The notes beneath the pieces are model-generated. The model made no database searches, was not told where the DNA came from, and saw only the letters and a program-made list of their open reading frames with translations. A stretch of 64,000 bases of DNA from Acanthochlamys bracteata (Eukaryota; Streptophyta; Magnoliopsida; Pandanales; Velloziaceae). The translations under genes and the position numbers were made by a program. Location of the stretch: the NCBI GenBank assembly GCA_019914995.1, contig CM034132.1, positions 9,046,662-9,110,661 on the forward strand. The letters run 5' to 3'. Below are positions 49,080 to 60,450 of the stretch, piece by piece (within the stretch, counting starts at the first letter, position 1; every line of letters starts with the position of its first letter).

Positions 49080-50963
49080 TGTAGATCTGACTGTTCAGAT
49101 TGTTTAGATATTGTTTCTTTTTTTTGGGGGCAGTTCTTTCTTATACAAGGATGGTTGTATATTTTAGGAATAGATGGAAACGAAGAATGAAAGAAAAAAA
49201 AATGAAAAAAAAAAGACGGAATGGAACGGTTGGGATGGATTCAGATTAATTGTTTTTTGTTATTTGGACCGTTCGGTTGATTGATCAAACGGTTGACAAT
49301 TTCTATGATGAACTTGAGGACACGAAATAACGCAGAACTGCAGAACAATAAAAGATCTTCGCCGGTGAAATTTCTGAACTGATGATTAAAACGAAGAACT
49401 TTGGACTTGAATAAAATTGAAGTAATCAATTAATTTGTTAATTAAACGAATTAGTGTATATTTAGGTAACTTACAAATTTCTCAGATTGCTTCTTTTGAG
49501 ATGGTGAAGACACCGCAGCACCGTTTGTCAGGACTTCCTGCGGCGGTGTCGGTGGTTCAAATCACCATAAAAACAAACACAATAAATCGCGAATCAAAAT
49601 TTGGATATTTTAGTAGTGTTTTATTTCCGTACGCAACTTCTCTTCTCTCCTCTTCTTTCGTTTATCTCGATATCGAAAGTTCTGGAATCACTATAACTGA
49701 TGGCGACCCAAATTAATTAATTAAACGCTCTACGAATTTGATCTTGCAACGTTGTGATCGGTACTTGAGAAGAAAAACTTCAAATGCAGTTTTGGAATAT
49801 TTAAAATTAATATGAAATAATTTTTAGATTAAATATATATCTAAAATTTTATTATAATTTAGAGTTTAAAATTAAATTTTAATTATATATTAGAAAAAGT
49901 ATGAATAATTAAATTATTGTTATGTCAAATAGTGTCTTAATTCAAAAGATGAGAGATGAGATTCTGTGAGACGCGATAAAAGGCGTGTTTAACTGGATGT
50001 AAGTATTTTGTTTTGAGAGCGAGTTTAATAATAAAATTAAAAATATTTAATATAAATAAAGTTTTATATTTATTTTGTATTAAAACTAAATTTTAAAATA
50101 AATATCAAAATATTTTTTATAAAAATAATGATTTTTAATTAATTATTTTGTATTAAAAATAAATTTTAAAAAATTAAGTTCGATGGGTTGGTAAACAAAC
50201 CCACAATTTTAGAAAAGAGTATTTTAGCTTTCGGTAGATGATAAAAGTAAAAACGTTGATGGTGTGTTCTTTCTAGAAAAATAAATTTATTAAAAATAAT
50301 ATTTCGGAAGAAATGTGTTTTTAAAAATAATATAAATTGTGTATAAGAATTATTTTCAGATGGAAAATAAAACACTTCAGCATAACGAAGAATAACTTCT
50401 AGATGCGAGCTTTTCTCAAGGGTTTTTTCCCTTTAGTAACAGCATAGTCTATGGACAAACTATAAAGAAAAAAAAAACTAAAATAGGAAAAATTAATTAC
50501 TCAAATCTTGAATTTTGAACAGTTACACAAAAAATACATAATTTTATTTTCACATACGGAACTTCAATTTCAACTTTTTTATTTGCACACATATAATTAT
50601 TTTTCAATTTTTAACACACTTTCAAAAATTATTGAAATACAAATACTTAACTTCACTTTCACTTTATTTTTTAAAAAAACTCTACTTTTTATATTTCACT
50701 TTCACGAAATTCAGTTACGGATATTTGAAACACGCCCTAAATTAGAGATTGTTGAAACATTAACAAGTGTCCAAAAATTTTACACAATGTATTTGGAAAT
50801 TCTACAACAACAATTATTAGAATTATTTAAATAAAAAATAAATAAATAAAAATATACATAAAATTGTCATATTTTATAAGCGATTTGCATTGAAAGATCA
50901 AAATATAACTTTTAAAAAGATACAAATAACGCTTAAAAAAAACATATCATATATGCGTTTTAA
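49080..50963. other. 3' region and spacer
   Basis: The first 150 bases are likely 3' UTR. 49495-49720 is a small open frame (ATG at 49501, 71 codons) starting in a CCGC-rich patch; it shows no known motif. A family A MITE right end (CACGCCC then TAA at 50731-50740) marks a truncated copy. The rest is A+T-rich. Confidence 0.4.
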
Positions 50964-51210
50964 GGGGGCGTTTGAGAGTGCTTATGAAATGGAACTTTTC
51001 TGAGATGAAAGATATTTTTATCTTTCTTGAAAAACGAGTTCTATTTTTTTACTTCAAAAAAAAATGTAATAAAAGAATTTCACTTCGAAGAATTTTTCTA
51101 CACTTTTTAAATTTTTAATAAATTTTTATATATTTATAAAATATATATTGAAAAAGTAAAATGAAGAAAAGTTGATAAATAACGTTTGAAACGCTGCGCC
51201 AAACGCTCCC
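50964..51210. mobile_element. Tourist-like MITE, family B (247 bp)
   Basis: The left end is GGGGGCGTTTGAGAG and the right end (inverted) is GGGAGCGTTTGGCGC. TAA flanks both sides (50961-50963 and 51211-51213). It is the best preserved MITE in the window and fits the Tourist/PIF-Harbinger pattern. No coding capacity. Confidence 0.75.
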
Positions 51211-51213
51211 TAA

Positions 51214-54200
51214 GTCTTCATTTAGAATTGTTCTTCAATATTTTTTCACACGAAAACTATCAATCAAAAAAAGGTTTTGAATAATAAATAGCACATACTC
51301 TTTTATTCAAAGAAGAAGATAACAACTGAAGCAAACAATTTTCTTAGAAGATAACGTTCAATTTTCTTGCACGAGTTTGAATTGAATTTGTCTAACAAAA
51401 AAGTTGTAGATAATGTACAAGATTTCAACAAGTTATGTTTTTATTTGAAAAAAATATTTTCTAAGGACTTTACAATTTGATACATGAAGGGTGTATGTTT
51501 TTTCTTGAAGTCACTTTCTGCAAAAAATAAATTTTAAAAGATAAAACCTTAGAAAAATATAAAAATTTAATAAAGAGTAATAATTTTTAACCCAAGTGCT
51601 CCGATAATTGACCCAAGAACTAAGGTTGTGTAAACTTAATAATTTAAGGCTTCTTTTGGAAGATCTTACTATGGGCCAAATTTACTGGGTAACTAACTGG
51701 ACTAAGCCCATGGAAGGGTTTTTAACGATCTTGGAACATTTTTCCAGCCCAGTTTGTGGGGAGGAAAATATTTTAATTAAGAATTTGTTAGAAATTTTAG
51801 CTATGCGCATGTTCTTAAAATTAAAACAATTACTGCATTAAATACGTTTTATAAAATACCTTTAAGTAAGCAAATTAAAATAATATATGGAAAGTTCTGT
51901 AAATTTAAATATTTGTTATCTATTATTAATAGCGTTTTGTCTTATACAATCAATATTTTAAACTTATTTTGAAATAAAGTTTGTATTCGAACGTACTTAT
52001 AAAATAATTCTCATTAAAAAACTTTTCTATTTTGTAAATAAATTTTTATTCTAATAAATAAAATTTTCATTCCTAGCTTATATGAAAATATTATATTTTA
52101 TATTTTTGCACAATCTCCGGAAAATATTTGAACCTTCTATATTATGTGAATATTCCAAACAGTTCGTTTGTCAGCATTTTTTGAACGCTATTTTTATTTT
52201 TTTTATTATATATTTTTTAATATATTTTTTTAAATAAATAAATAATTTATTCAAAAATTTTAAAAATATAAAAAATTTGTATAATAAATTTTTTAATTAT
52301 TTTTTAGATAAAAAAATAAATTTTATTTTTTAAACAAAATTTAATATTTTTTATTTTAAAAATTTTTATTTTATAAGTACTTTTAAATACTTTTTTTGTT
52401 GGGAAAGCTAATAGCTTTTCTATGTCAGAAAAAATATAATGCTTATATTTTTTCTCTATATATAATAAATCAACTAAATTAACTCATGTACTCAACTAAT
52501 TTTGATAAATAATTCATACAATTGAGTGGAGATTTCGATTGTTAATTTAGATAACTTGATTCTTTCATAAATATTGTTGGGTTAGTAAACTCAAATTATT
52601 AATAATGGCAATTTTGAAAAATATAATCTCTACAAAATAGTTATTTGGTTTATGAAATAAGCGTTTAAAAAAACCTGAGGGTATTTCAATCTTTTAAGGT
52701 AATGTTTAAGAAAATAAATTTTTACAAAACAATTTGACGAAATTAAAAGTAAATTTTGATAAAATTAAATTAAAGTGAGTAAATGGAGTACATAAAAATT
52801 TGATAACGACCTAAATGAGATATGTACCGTACATGGATTCAGATTAATATCGTGAAACATTTTAATAAATGGAATCAATAAATGATGACTGTTCAGAATT
52901 CAGAGCAGTAAAATCACTGTTACACTCTAGACACTGAACCTTACCAATCATAACAATCCACGTCATCACATATGTTGAGCTAGCAACAGTGACATAATTG
53001 AGAATACAGCTGTCTCCCGCCAAAACGAAAGCATTTATTTGGAATCACGCTGAAAGCGGAGGGGAGAAATTTTTTGCGGCGCTTTCTATTTGTTTTTTCT
53101 AATTATGGTAAATAATGATTTGTTAAAACAGTAATTAATACTCCAAGTCTACAAGAGCTTAAAAAATAAAAACCAGTATTTTGTAATTATTACTTCTGAA
53201 CTCTCTATTATTATTAATTAAACTTTGATTAGTAGAATCAATAGTACAGTTAATCCTATGCACCGTGATTAAGGAGATATGGGAGTATTTTGAAAAGATA
53301 TCTTTCAAAGGGTTTCCCAAACCCAAACAAAAATGAAGAACTACAGTGAGAATGGTTGAGAGTATTTATAAAATAAAAATTTTTAACGATAAAGTTTTTA
53401 TTATTTTTAAAAATAAATTTTATTTGTTTTATTTAAAATAATAAAAAATATATAATAAAAAATTTTATTATATAAATTTTTTTATATTTTTTAAAATTTT
53501 AAATTATATATTTATAAAATATATATTAAAAAATATAAAATATAAAATAATTTATTCGAAACGTAATGTCAAACGGAACTTAAAAGAACAAAAGAGAATA
53601 TTGCAAAACTTCCATCTCAAAACAAGGACTCCCTACCATTGACCATATGTTTTAATTAGTAATAGGTGAATTTTATAAACCTAAACTTTGTAATATACAT
53701 TTATGTAATAAATAAGTTTGAGATAAATTTGATAAAATCTAATAAAAAATAAATTTTTGTACAAATAAAAACGCACCTTAATCAAATTTTATATATGTTT
53801 TAACGGATCGGATCCAGATTTTCACCCGCATACATTTCGTGCCCAACGACCGAGTAGCCGACAATATATTAATTAATTTTATCTACAGATTATTCAAAAA
53901 TAAATTTTTAACAGCGGCATGCAATGCAACGGTTTTCCGGCACGAAAACTATAAAACTCAATGAACGTAACTTTTGTCCAAGGAATTTCTGTTGTGTTTT
54001 TTACCGTTGATTTTTTTTATTCGCAAATGACCGCTGAATTTGACTGCCTCTATTGTTGTCTCAGTTGCTCTTGATCGTTCCCCAACTGGTCAATATTTCG
54101 AGTACGTTTTTCGTCAAAGGTTGCAGAAGTATAGCACGTGATTGTTCGTGGCATTAATTTGTTTTCGTTTTTGCATTATCAGTTCATAAAGGTGTGTTTC

Positions 54201-55382
54201 AAAATTAGCGTAACTCTAATTTCTTAGTTAAATTTTAAATAGTTTATATATATTTAGTTATATAAAAAATTTAAAATTTTATTTTTATATTCAAAATTTT
54301 AATTCTAGTTTTTATTTATATATTTTCTAATATAACTATATTTTTTAATTTTTAACATATTTTTTAAATTTATTGAAACATAAATACTGAACTATAATTC
54401 TAGTTTAATTTTTAAAAAATTTTATTTTATTTTTTATTTTTATAAAACTCAATTTAAAGTATTGCACTGAATAAATGTTTAGCAATACGAATCTACTGGT
54501 TTCTGTGGGTTGTATGATCGGTGCAATGATTTTGAAAATTTTTGAATACAAGTCGTATTCATACTCAGTTAATGTTGCTTCCATTATTGTTATGTTAGAG
54601 GTCCTATTTTACAAAATAACGGTTTTTTGCAGCGACTGTTTATTACTAATTTATCACAACATCCAATCCCTCAACTTGCTATAGTTAATCATAGAGGTCC
54701 GAGTTTGTAAAGTTTTGACAACGAAATGCAATCGCTGTTTCAGGAAGGTAAAAGAATCAGTAAGCAGCAGGCATCCGGTTTCAAGTCTTTTTGACTACTT
54801 TTTATAATAGATATTTTATTTTATGATAAATTTTAATAGTGTTTAGAAGTTTTCTTAAAGCTTGAAAAATACAAATAAATTTCACCTCATAAATTTATAT
54901 ATTTAATTTATTATTTAAAAAAATACTAAACTTAGTTTTACAAAAAATTTAAAATAAAATTTTTTTGTAAGCAACTTTTGTATTATAAATAATTTCAAAC
55001 GCCTCTTAGCTATTAGCTACAAGCTGCTGCTTACAATCAGAAGCGGCACTACTGCAGAAGCTGAAAGCTCCCACAAAAGAAAAAAGCAGGGAGTCCAATA
55101 AGCTTTGAGATTCACGCTTGGTTGATTTTTAATATTACCACCACCAGAGCTTTTTCTAAAACGAAATAAGCGGCATTTTGATGTAGATAGATTGATTTAA
55201 TCACAGCCATTCGTTCCTGATCGGGCTTTAAATTTCTTTGCTTCACTCTGAAAAATTGTCTCCCTGTTCGTATTCTCTTTGTTTGGGTTTTGGAAACCAA
55301 CACTAGAAAACCCAGAAACTAAAAGCCAGAGAGAAAAGATTAAAAGATTTGTGTGTTGGTTTTGCTTTGCAGCAGAGTTTGG
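51214..55382. other. Spacer upstream of the ERF gene
   Basis: No gene is supported. 52920-53100 is a balanced-composition patch with CCACGTCATCAC and CTCCCGCCAAAA words. 53345-53575 and 54190-54470 look like eroded MITEs (GTTTGACA and GGTGTGTTTCAA ends). 55020-55380 is probably the ERF promoter and first leader exon. Confidence 0.45.
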
Positions 55383-55442
55383 ATGATAATCTTCTTCTAC
55401 TTGTTGTTGTTGTTTTGTTCTTATTGTTTCGTATGCAATTGA
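55383..55442 (+). CDS. Possible first uORF of the ERF gene (19 codons)
   Basis: ATG at 55383, hydrophobic Leu-rich product, stop TGA at 55440-55442. Its stop overlaps the start of the next uORF (ATG 55433). It is translated only if transcription starts upstream of 55383, which the sequence does not prove. Confidence 0.35.
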   Translation: MIIFFYLLLLFCSYCFVCN

Positions 55443-55891
55443 AGATTAGTGAAGCCTGGAGAAAGTTCGCTTCGCGTTTCAGAACAAGGTAAGGCTTGTC
55501 TTACTAGATTTTGGTTCGTTTCTTCGAATTTTATGCTATGCAGTTACAGTTCTTTGTCGCTGGTTGTGTTTTTTGGTGATTTTTCGTTCTGGTACAGCTT
55601 TTCTTCAGCGTCTTCGCTTCTTTCACAAATTTCGCCTTACCCATTTCTTCGTTGTTGCAGTTTTTTGTTGGTTTTTTTTGTTTTACCCAAATTTTGGTTC
55701 TGTTTGTCAGTTTCCCAATTTTTTCCTTGTAATCAGATTCCATTTCAGTGCTTTCTTCTAATTGCATCTGAAGATTCTTCATACACTGAACAAAATCTTT
55801 TTTTCTTTTCTTTTGTTGTTTCAGCTGCTCTGAAGAAGTAGAAGCAGCAGAACACAAGCAACAATGCCAGCTCTTCAGAGTCCGGAGTTAA
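55433..55891 (+). CDS. Intron-split upstream ORF of the ERF gene, overlapping the main start
   Basis: The exons are 55433-55488 and 55825-55891, giving a 40-codon peptide beginning [16 protein letters not shown]. The donor (ACAAG|GTAAGG) and the acceptor (TTTCAG|CTGC) are strong. The second half runs in another frame across the main ATG at 55864 and stops 28 bases inside the main ORF. Arabidopsis At1g68550, a CRF-type ERF, is annotated with a conserved-peptide uORF (CPuORF53, At1g68552, from memory), so this is probably its counterpart. Expected effect: ribosomes that translate it pass the main start, lowering ERF output. If the intron stays in, the peptide ends after 19 residues, at TAA 55490-55492. 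Confidence 0.65.
55489..55824 (+). other. Leader intron of the ERF gene, inside the uORF
   Basis: 336 bases, T-rich, from GTAAGG to TTTGTTGTTTCAG. Its removal is what joins the two halves of the uORF and brings the main ATG within 40 bases of the splice junction. Confidence 0.65.
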
Positions 55892-56709
55892 AGAAAATGC
55901 CCAGTAAGAAAACCACTCTCTCAAAATCCCTGAAATCCACAAAACCCAAAATCAAGAAGCTCCGTGTCTTCTTCTCCGATCCAGACGCCACCGATTCTTC
56001 TTCCAGTGACGATTCCTATCCACCTAAACCTAAAACAATCATCCAAGAAATCCTTCTAACTCCCTTGAAACAACAACCTCTTCCTCTCACTTCGCCTGAA
56101 TCCGCTTCCCCTGAAACCACTTGCACAACCACTTCCGAGAAAAAAAGTGTTTCTGCTACTAACAAGTATCGAGGCGTTCGACAACGGAAGTGGGGGAAGT
56201 GGGCAGCTGAAATCCGCGACCCAACACGCGGCGTGCGCATGTGGCTTGGCACGTATGACACTGCTGAAGAAGCCGCACGTGCCTATGACTCCGCTTCTCA
56301 ACGGATCCGTAAAAAACTCAGCTCTAAACCCGCTAAAACCCAACCCGCTTCCACTACGTCATCCGAATCCGTTTCTTGCAAAGCGAATGCAATCCACTCC
56401 CCGTCATCCATTCTCCCTACCGTTGGATCGCACAACAATCGTCAAGATTGCCCTGCACAGAAAGAAGTGGTGGAAACGGGCTGCGGGTTTGAACTGGAAT
56501 GGAACCCGTTTGGTGTTGGAGAGTTGGGGGAAATGAGCGTGTGGGAAGAGGAACTGATCGTAGGAATGGGCGGCGCACCGTGGAAGCGGAAGATGAACGG
56601 TGGAGATTTTCTTGATTTGGATCAAGAGTCGCTTAAGTGGATGGAGATGGAGTGGAGCGGCAACAGCAGTACCGGCGGTGTTCGTGAAGACGCAATTTTT
56701 GTAGCTTAA
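55864..56709 (+). CDS. CRF-like AP2/ERF transcription factor (group VI-L type)
   Basis: Single coding exon, 281 residues. The N-terminal CRF domain is [20 protein letters not shown] (residues 31-50). One AP2/ERF DNA-binding domain starts [20 protein letters not shown] (101-120), then [19 protein letters not shown] (127-145). The [10 protein letters not shown] form is typical of CRFs. The AP2 domain ends RIRKKLSSK and lacks the usual Asn-Phe end, as in the CRF-like subgroup VI-L (ERF116-119; CRF10-12). The C-terminus is acidic with Trp motifs ([16 protein letters not shown]), a likely activation region. Acts in the nucleus on GCC-like promoter elements; CRF proteins also contact cytokinin phosphorelay proteins. 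Its leader carries a spliced uORF that overlaps this start, so translation is probably regulated. Confidence 0.9.
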   Translation: MPALQSPELKKMPSKKTTLSKSLKSTKPKIKKLRVFFSDPDATDSSSSDDSYPPKPKTIIQEILLTPLKQQPLPLTSPESASPETTCTTTSEKKSVSATNKYRGVRQRKWGKWAAEIRDPTRGVRMWLGTYDTAEEAARAYDSASQRIRKKLSSKPAKTQPASTTSSESVSCKANAIHSPSSILPTVGSHNNRQDCPAQKEVVETGCGFELEWNPFGVGELGEMSVWEEELIVGMGGAPWKRKMNGGDFLDLDQESLKWMEMEWSGNSSTGGVREDAIFVA

Positions 56710-59108
56710 GTTATGGTATCATAGTATATATTATTACATAAATATATATATGATTAATTAGCTTATTATCGTATGGGTTTCATTTTATTTATTTCAAGTT
56801 TTGTAGGATGTTAATGAGTTGAGAAGACGAGAGTGAATAGAGGGAAAAGAATTGAGTGTTTTTTGTTGTGTTTGTTTATTAGAAGCTATGTATGTTTTGC
56901 AAGGAAATCATTGACGTTGTTATTGGCAGGGAAAAGAAACAAGTCTTGTTGGAATTCCACTTGTTAGGATAAGGTTCCAAATCGAAGAACAACATTATCT
57001 TGAAAGCATTTTGTGTGGCATCTCCCTTTGTAATATTGGAAAAAAGTGTTTAGAGAAAGCGGGTGCCGTAGAGTGCGTTCCAAAATACTAGGATGCATTT
57101 GGCAAAACTTCGTAGAAAAATAATTTTTAAAATTTTTAAAATTATATTTTTTAATTTCTTATGCTTCGTATTTGTTTATTTTTTATTTTTATTGTAGAAG
57201 TTTTATTAAAACTAGAAAATGTATAAGTTATAAATTATTATATATTTTTTATTATTTTTAAAAAGTTAAAACTTTATTTTATAAAACATCTCATCAAAAA
57301 GTTTTTAAGTAAAAATATATTATTTTAAACGATTCTTTTATTTTGATTCTATGTGATGGGAGAAGAAAGGTTTTGCTTTTGGTCCTTGTTGGGTAGTTTC
57401 CACAATACCTTTTAAGAGGTTGACTTTTGATAAAATATAACTAACAATCATTTCACTATTGTTGGAATAGAAAAACTCAACTATTTATTTTTATTTGGAG
57501 AGATAACCTACATAAACTGTGTTATTTTATGCCTAATTTATTTTTTTAGGCTAAGAAGTGAGTTTAAATTAATTTTTTTATATATTTTATAAATTTATTT
57601 TTTGATCATTTGGATAGATAAACGAATCTTAGAGAATGTTCGACTTTTCTAAGATCTCTATATTTTTAAATTAATTTTATATAATATCTGTACGTGTATA
57701 TTTTTATATATATAAATTTTTATTTTTTTAAAATAAAAAAGTCAAATTTATTGTTTCAAAAAATTTTAAATATTTTTATTTTAAAAAAAATTATTAAGCA
57801 ATTCTAAACGTTTTATTGGAAAGAGTTTGGTTGCGCTTTTTCACATAAAAATGATCCTTTAAGAAATGAATTTTAAAAAATGAACTAATGAGAATAAATT
57901 ATTGTAAAAGATATAGGAAATTATTAGAGAATCATTTTTTAAGAAGAAAATTATCTATAATTTATCTTATAAATTTGCACTCAAAGCAACCGAAAAGCAG
58001 CTTACCAAAAAAGTAAAAATAGTTTTTTAATTATATATTACATTTTTCAATACCTACTTTATAAGTATTTAAAAAAATATTTAAAAAATTTTAAAAATAT
58101 AAAAAATTTCTATATAATAAGATTTTTTTAGTACGTATTTTTATTATTTTTTTAAAAAAAAAAAAAAAAACTTAATTTTTTAAAAATATTTTCAAACGTT
58201 CCCGCAATCTTTGCTCAGCCCAAAACGTAGCTTTGGGCTTTTTTGTACCCTGACCATATTCAAAAACTGAATATTAATTTCAATAAAGCACCAGTGAACC
58301 TAATAGATTTTATGATTAGTTGATTAAAAATAATATTCAAATTGCTGTATGTTTTAGACCCTTAAATCAATTGACTAATCTTTTGAAAGGAACCTTTTCT
58401 TTGCTATATTAATCTTAAACGTACCAAAAAAACATTAATAGCATTCATCTTTTGAATCGAGAGATTTGAATACTAGTACAATCTTCAAGCTTGCATTACT
58501 TTTTATTTTAATTTGATTTGATTTAGAGAGCTAAGGGGGTTGTTTAAAATTGATGATCATGAAATTGCACACGGCGAAAAAACTTAATTATTTCATTATC
58601 ATAATCGATGATCGTGAAATTTAATTATATAATTTTAAGGTTGAGGAGGAGCAACCATGTTCAAAATTTTCAAAGAAATTTTTTCAGTAACAATTTAATC
58701 TATTAAATTTTTTTTTTAACAAGCAGGAAATGAAGCAAGTGATTTCCCGGATGCAGCTCTGAGGATCTCCCCGTGTTCTGCAAAAGGCAAAAGACATCCG
58801 TCCGCAGTTATCCCCAATACAAATGTTAACCATATGGGTGTATTTTGAAAATACTTATAATTTTTTTTTAAAATAGAAAGTATTTTTATCTGATTTTAAA
58901 ATACAAACTTTATTTTTAATATAAAAAATAAAAATAAATAATAATAAAATTATATGATATAAATTTTTAATATTTTCTAAATTTTTAAATAAAATTTATC
59001 AAATATTATAAAATTTATTTAAATATATGAAGTAAAAAATTGAAAAGATACTTTTTAAAAACCAATACCAAAGGCTCCCTGTTTAGCAGTTTGATAAAAG
59101 TCATATAC
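56710..59108. other. 3' region of the ERF gene and spacer
   Basis: No gene is supported. The first 300 bases are likely 3' UTR. 57085-57345, 57985-58200 and 58850-59070 have GTTTGG/CCAAA-type ends and look like eroded MITEs. 58725-58835 is a short patch of balanced composition that is open in both directions. Confidence 0.45.
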
Positions 59109-59111
59109 TTA

Positions 59112-59326
59112 GAACGTATTTTAATACTTGAAAATAAGTTTTACGAAAATGAACTTTATAAAAATAAAATTTGATAAAAATATAGTTTAGAATAATAATT
59201 AAAATATGTAAAGTAAAATTTGATAAAAATAAAAATAAAATTTGAAGTGATAGTAAAATCACGTGAAATGATGGAACATAAAATCTAAAGAAAAAAAGTA
59301 AAATTCATTGGAATTAAAACATGCCC
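59112..59326. mobile_element. Tourist-like MITE, family A (215 bp)
   Basis: The left end GAACGTATTTTAATAC and the right end (inverted) GGGCATGTTTTAATTC are flanked by TTA on both sides (59109-59111 and 59327-59329). It shares the AAAATTTGATAAAAAT core with the copy at 37057. Confidence 0.6.
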
Positions 59327-59339
59327 TTACAGAAGCTAC

Positions 59340-60450
59340 AAAGATACTAGGTAAAGAGCTGCGTTTCTCAACGCACATATGCTTCCATTACTAGCACTGC
59401 CTTGTTCGTGTTCTTGCCTAGACCATATTGTCGTTTCAGTCTTGCAGTGCTCTGCAGAATCACTTCGAGCACGCAGGAAGTCTCATCCTTCGCCGCAAAT
59501 AACCTACATGAATAAAAGTTACGCTCTGATGAGTTCATATTTCTCAGAGCTGAAAGAACGGAACAATTTTTTTCTTACCTCGGTTGGGCGAGGCGTTCAG
59601 TTTCAAAGTCGATCTTTGAAGAAACTGCAGATGGATAGGAACCTGATGAAGCTGTCCAAGAGACTGCGTGAAGTTATCTTCGGTGATGGCGTGCAGTTCC
59701 CAGCGTTCACAGGCTCTTCAGGAGCAGTTACAACGTTGCCATTGAAGATGGGAAGCATCTTTCCTCTGGATGAGTTTCTCTGGAAGAAGAATGATTCAAG
59801 AAATAACAGACATTCGCCATTCAACTGTTGCAACTGTGAGAGTGATATAAAAGAGAGAGTTGTTATATGAACGATTGATATCAAAGACGTGACATACAAA
59901 GGTCAGAGAAAATACAGGTGTTCATCTGGATAACTTTTTATATGATTCCGATACATGAGTTGATCTGTAAGTTTAGATCGTATTCTCAACTTAATATACA
60001 GAAACAATGTGTACTAGTGGTTGCCGTATTTGGTCCCAAAGTATACCCCAGCTGCTTCTGAACCTTCCCTCGATATACTTCATGTTGTTGTTGATTCAGT
60101 TCCCAAATCTGATACAGACAAGACAACGTCAGAGAAAGGCAACGTAACTTCAGAAGCCACAAAGACTGAGAGTGAAATATAAAATGTTGATGACTACGGT
60201 GACGAAATAGAGCAATGAGTCCTGAGACTAATCCAAAAGCACAGGCGCAGAAAATAAATATATTGAATGACCGCAACTCCAAATTATACAATATTTCTTA
60301 CCAATTCACAACTTCAAAGTGAATGGTTCAGGACTAACAAGTCCCTATCTCAAAAATTGAGTTAGGTTGATAGGATGTTGCATTAAAATGGGACGTAGAA
60401 CTGAATGAGCAATCTTCTTCCACCAGCATACAATCACCTCAAAAGTTGAT
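59340..60450 (-). other. Probable spliced 3' transcript region downstream of the CCR4-homolog gene
   Basis: The composition is like exons rather than spacer, and the minus strand has good splice signals: donors GTAAGAAA at 60301 and 59577, acceptors at CTCTCACAG (59833) and CATGTAG (59516). No minus-strand frame has a recognisable domain. A 163-codon plus-strand frame (59379-59870) is open but lies opposite these signals. It may be a long 3' UTR, alternative last exons or a non-coding RNA; I cannot decide. Confidence 0.35.

Noticed and set aside
52883-52940. Possible C/D snoRNA (TGATGA followed by CTGA about 50 bases on)
   Set aside because: No terminal stem and no internal C'/D' boxes; such short words occur by chance.
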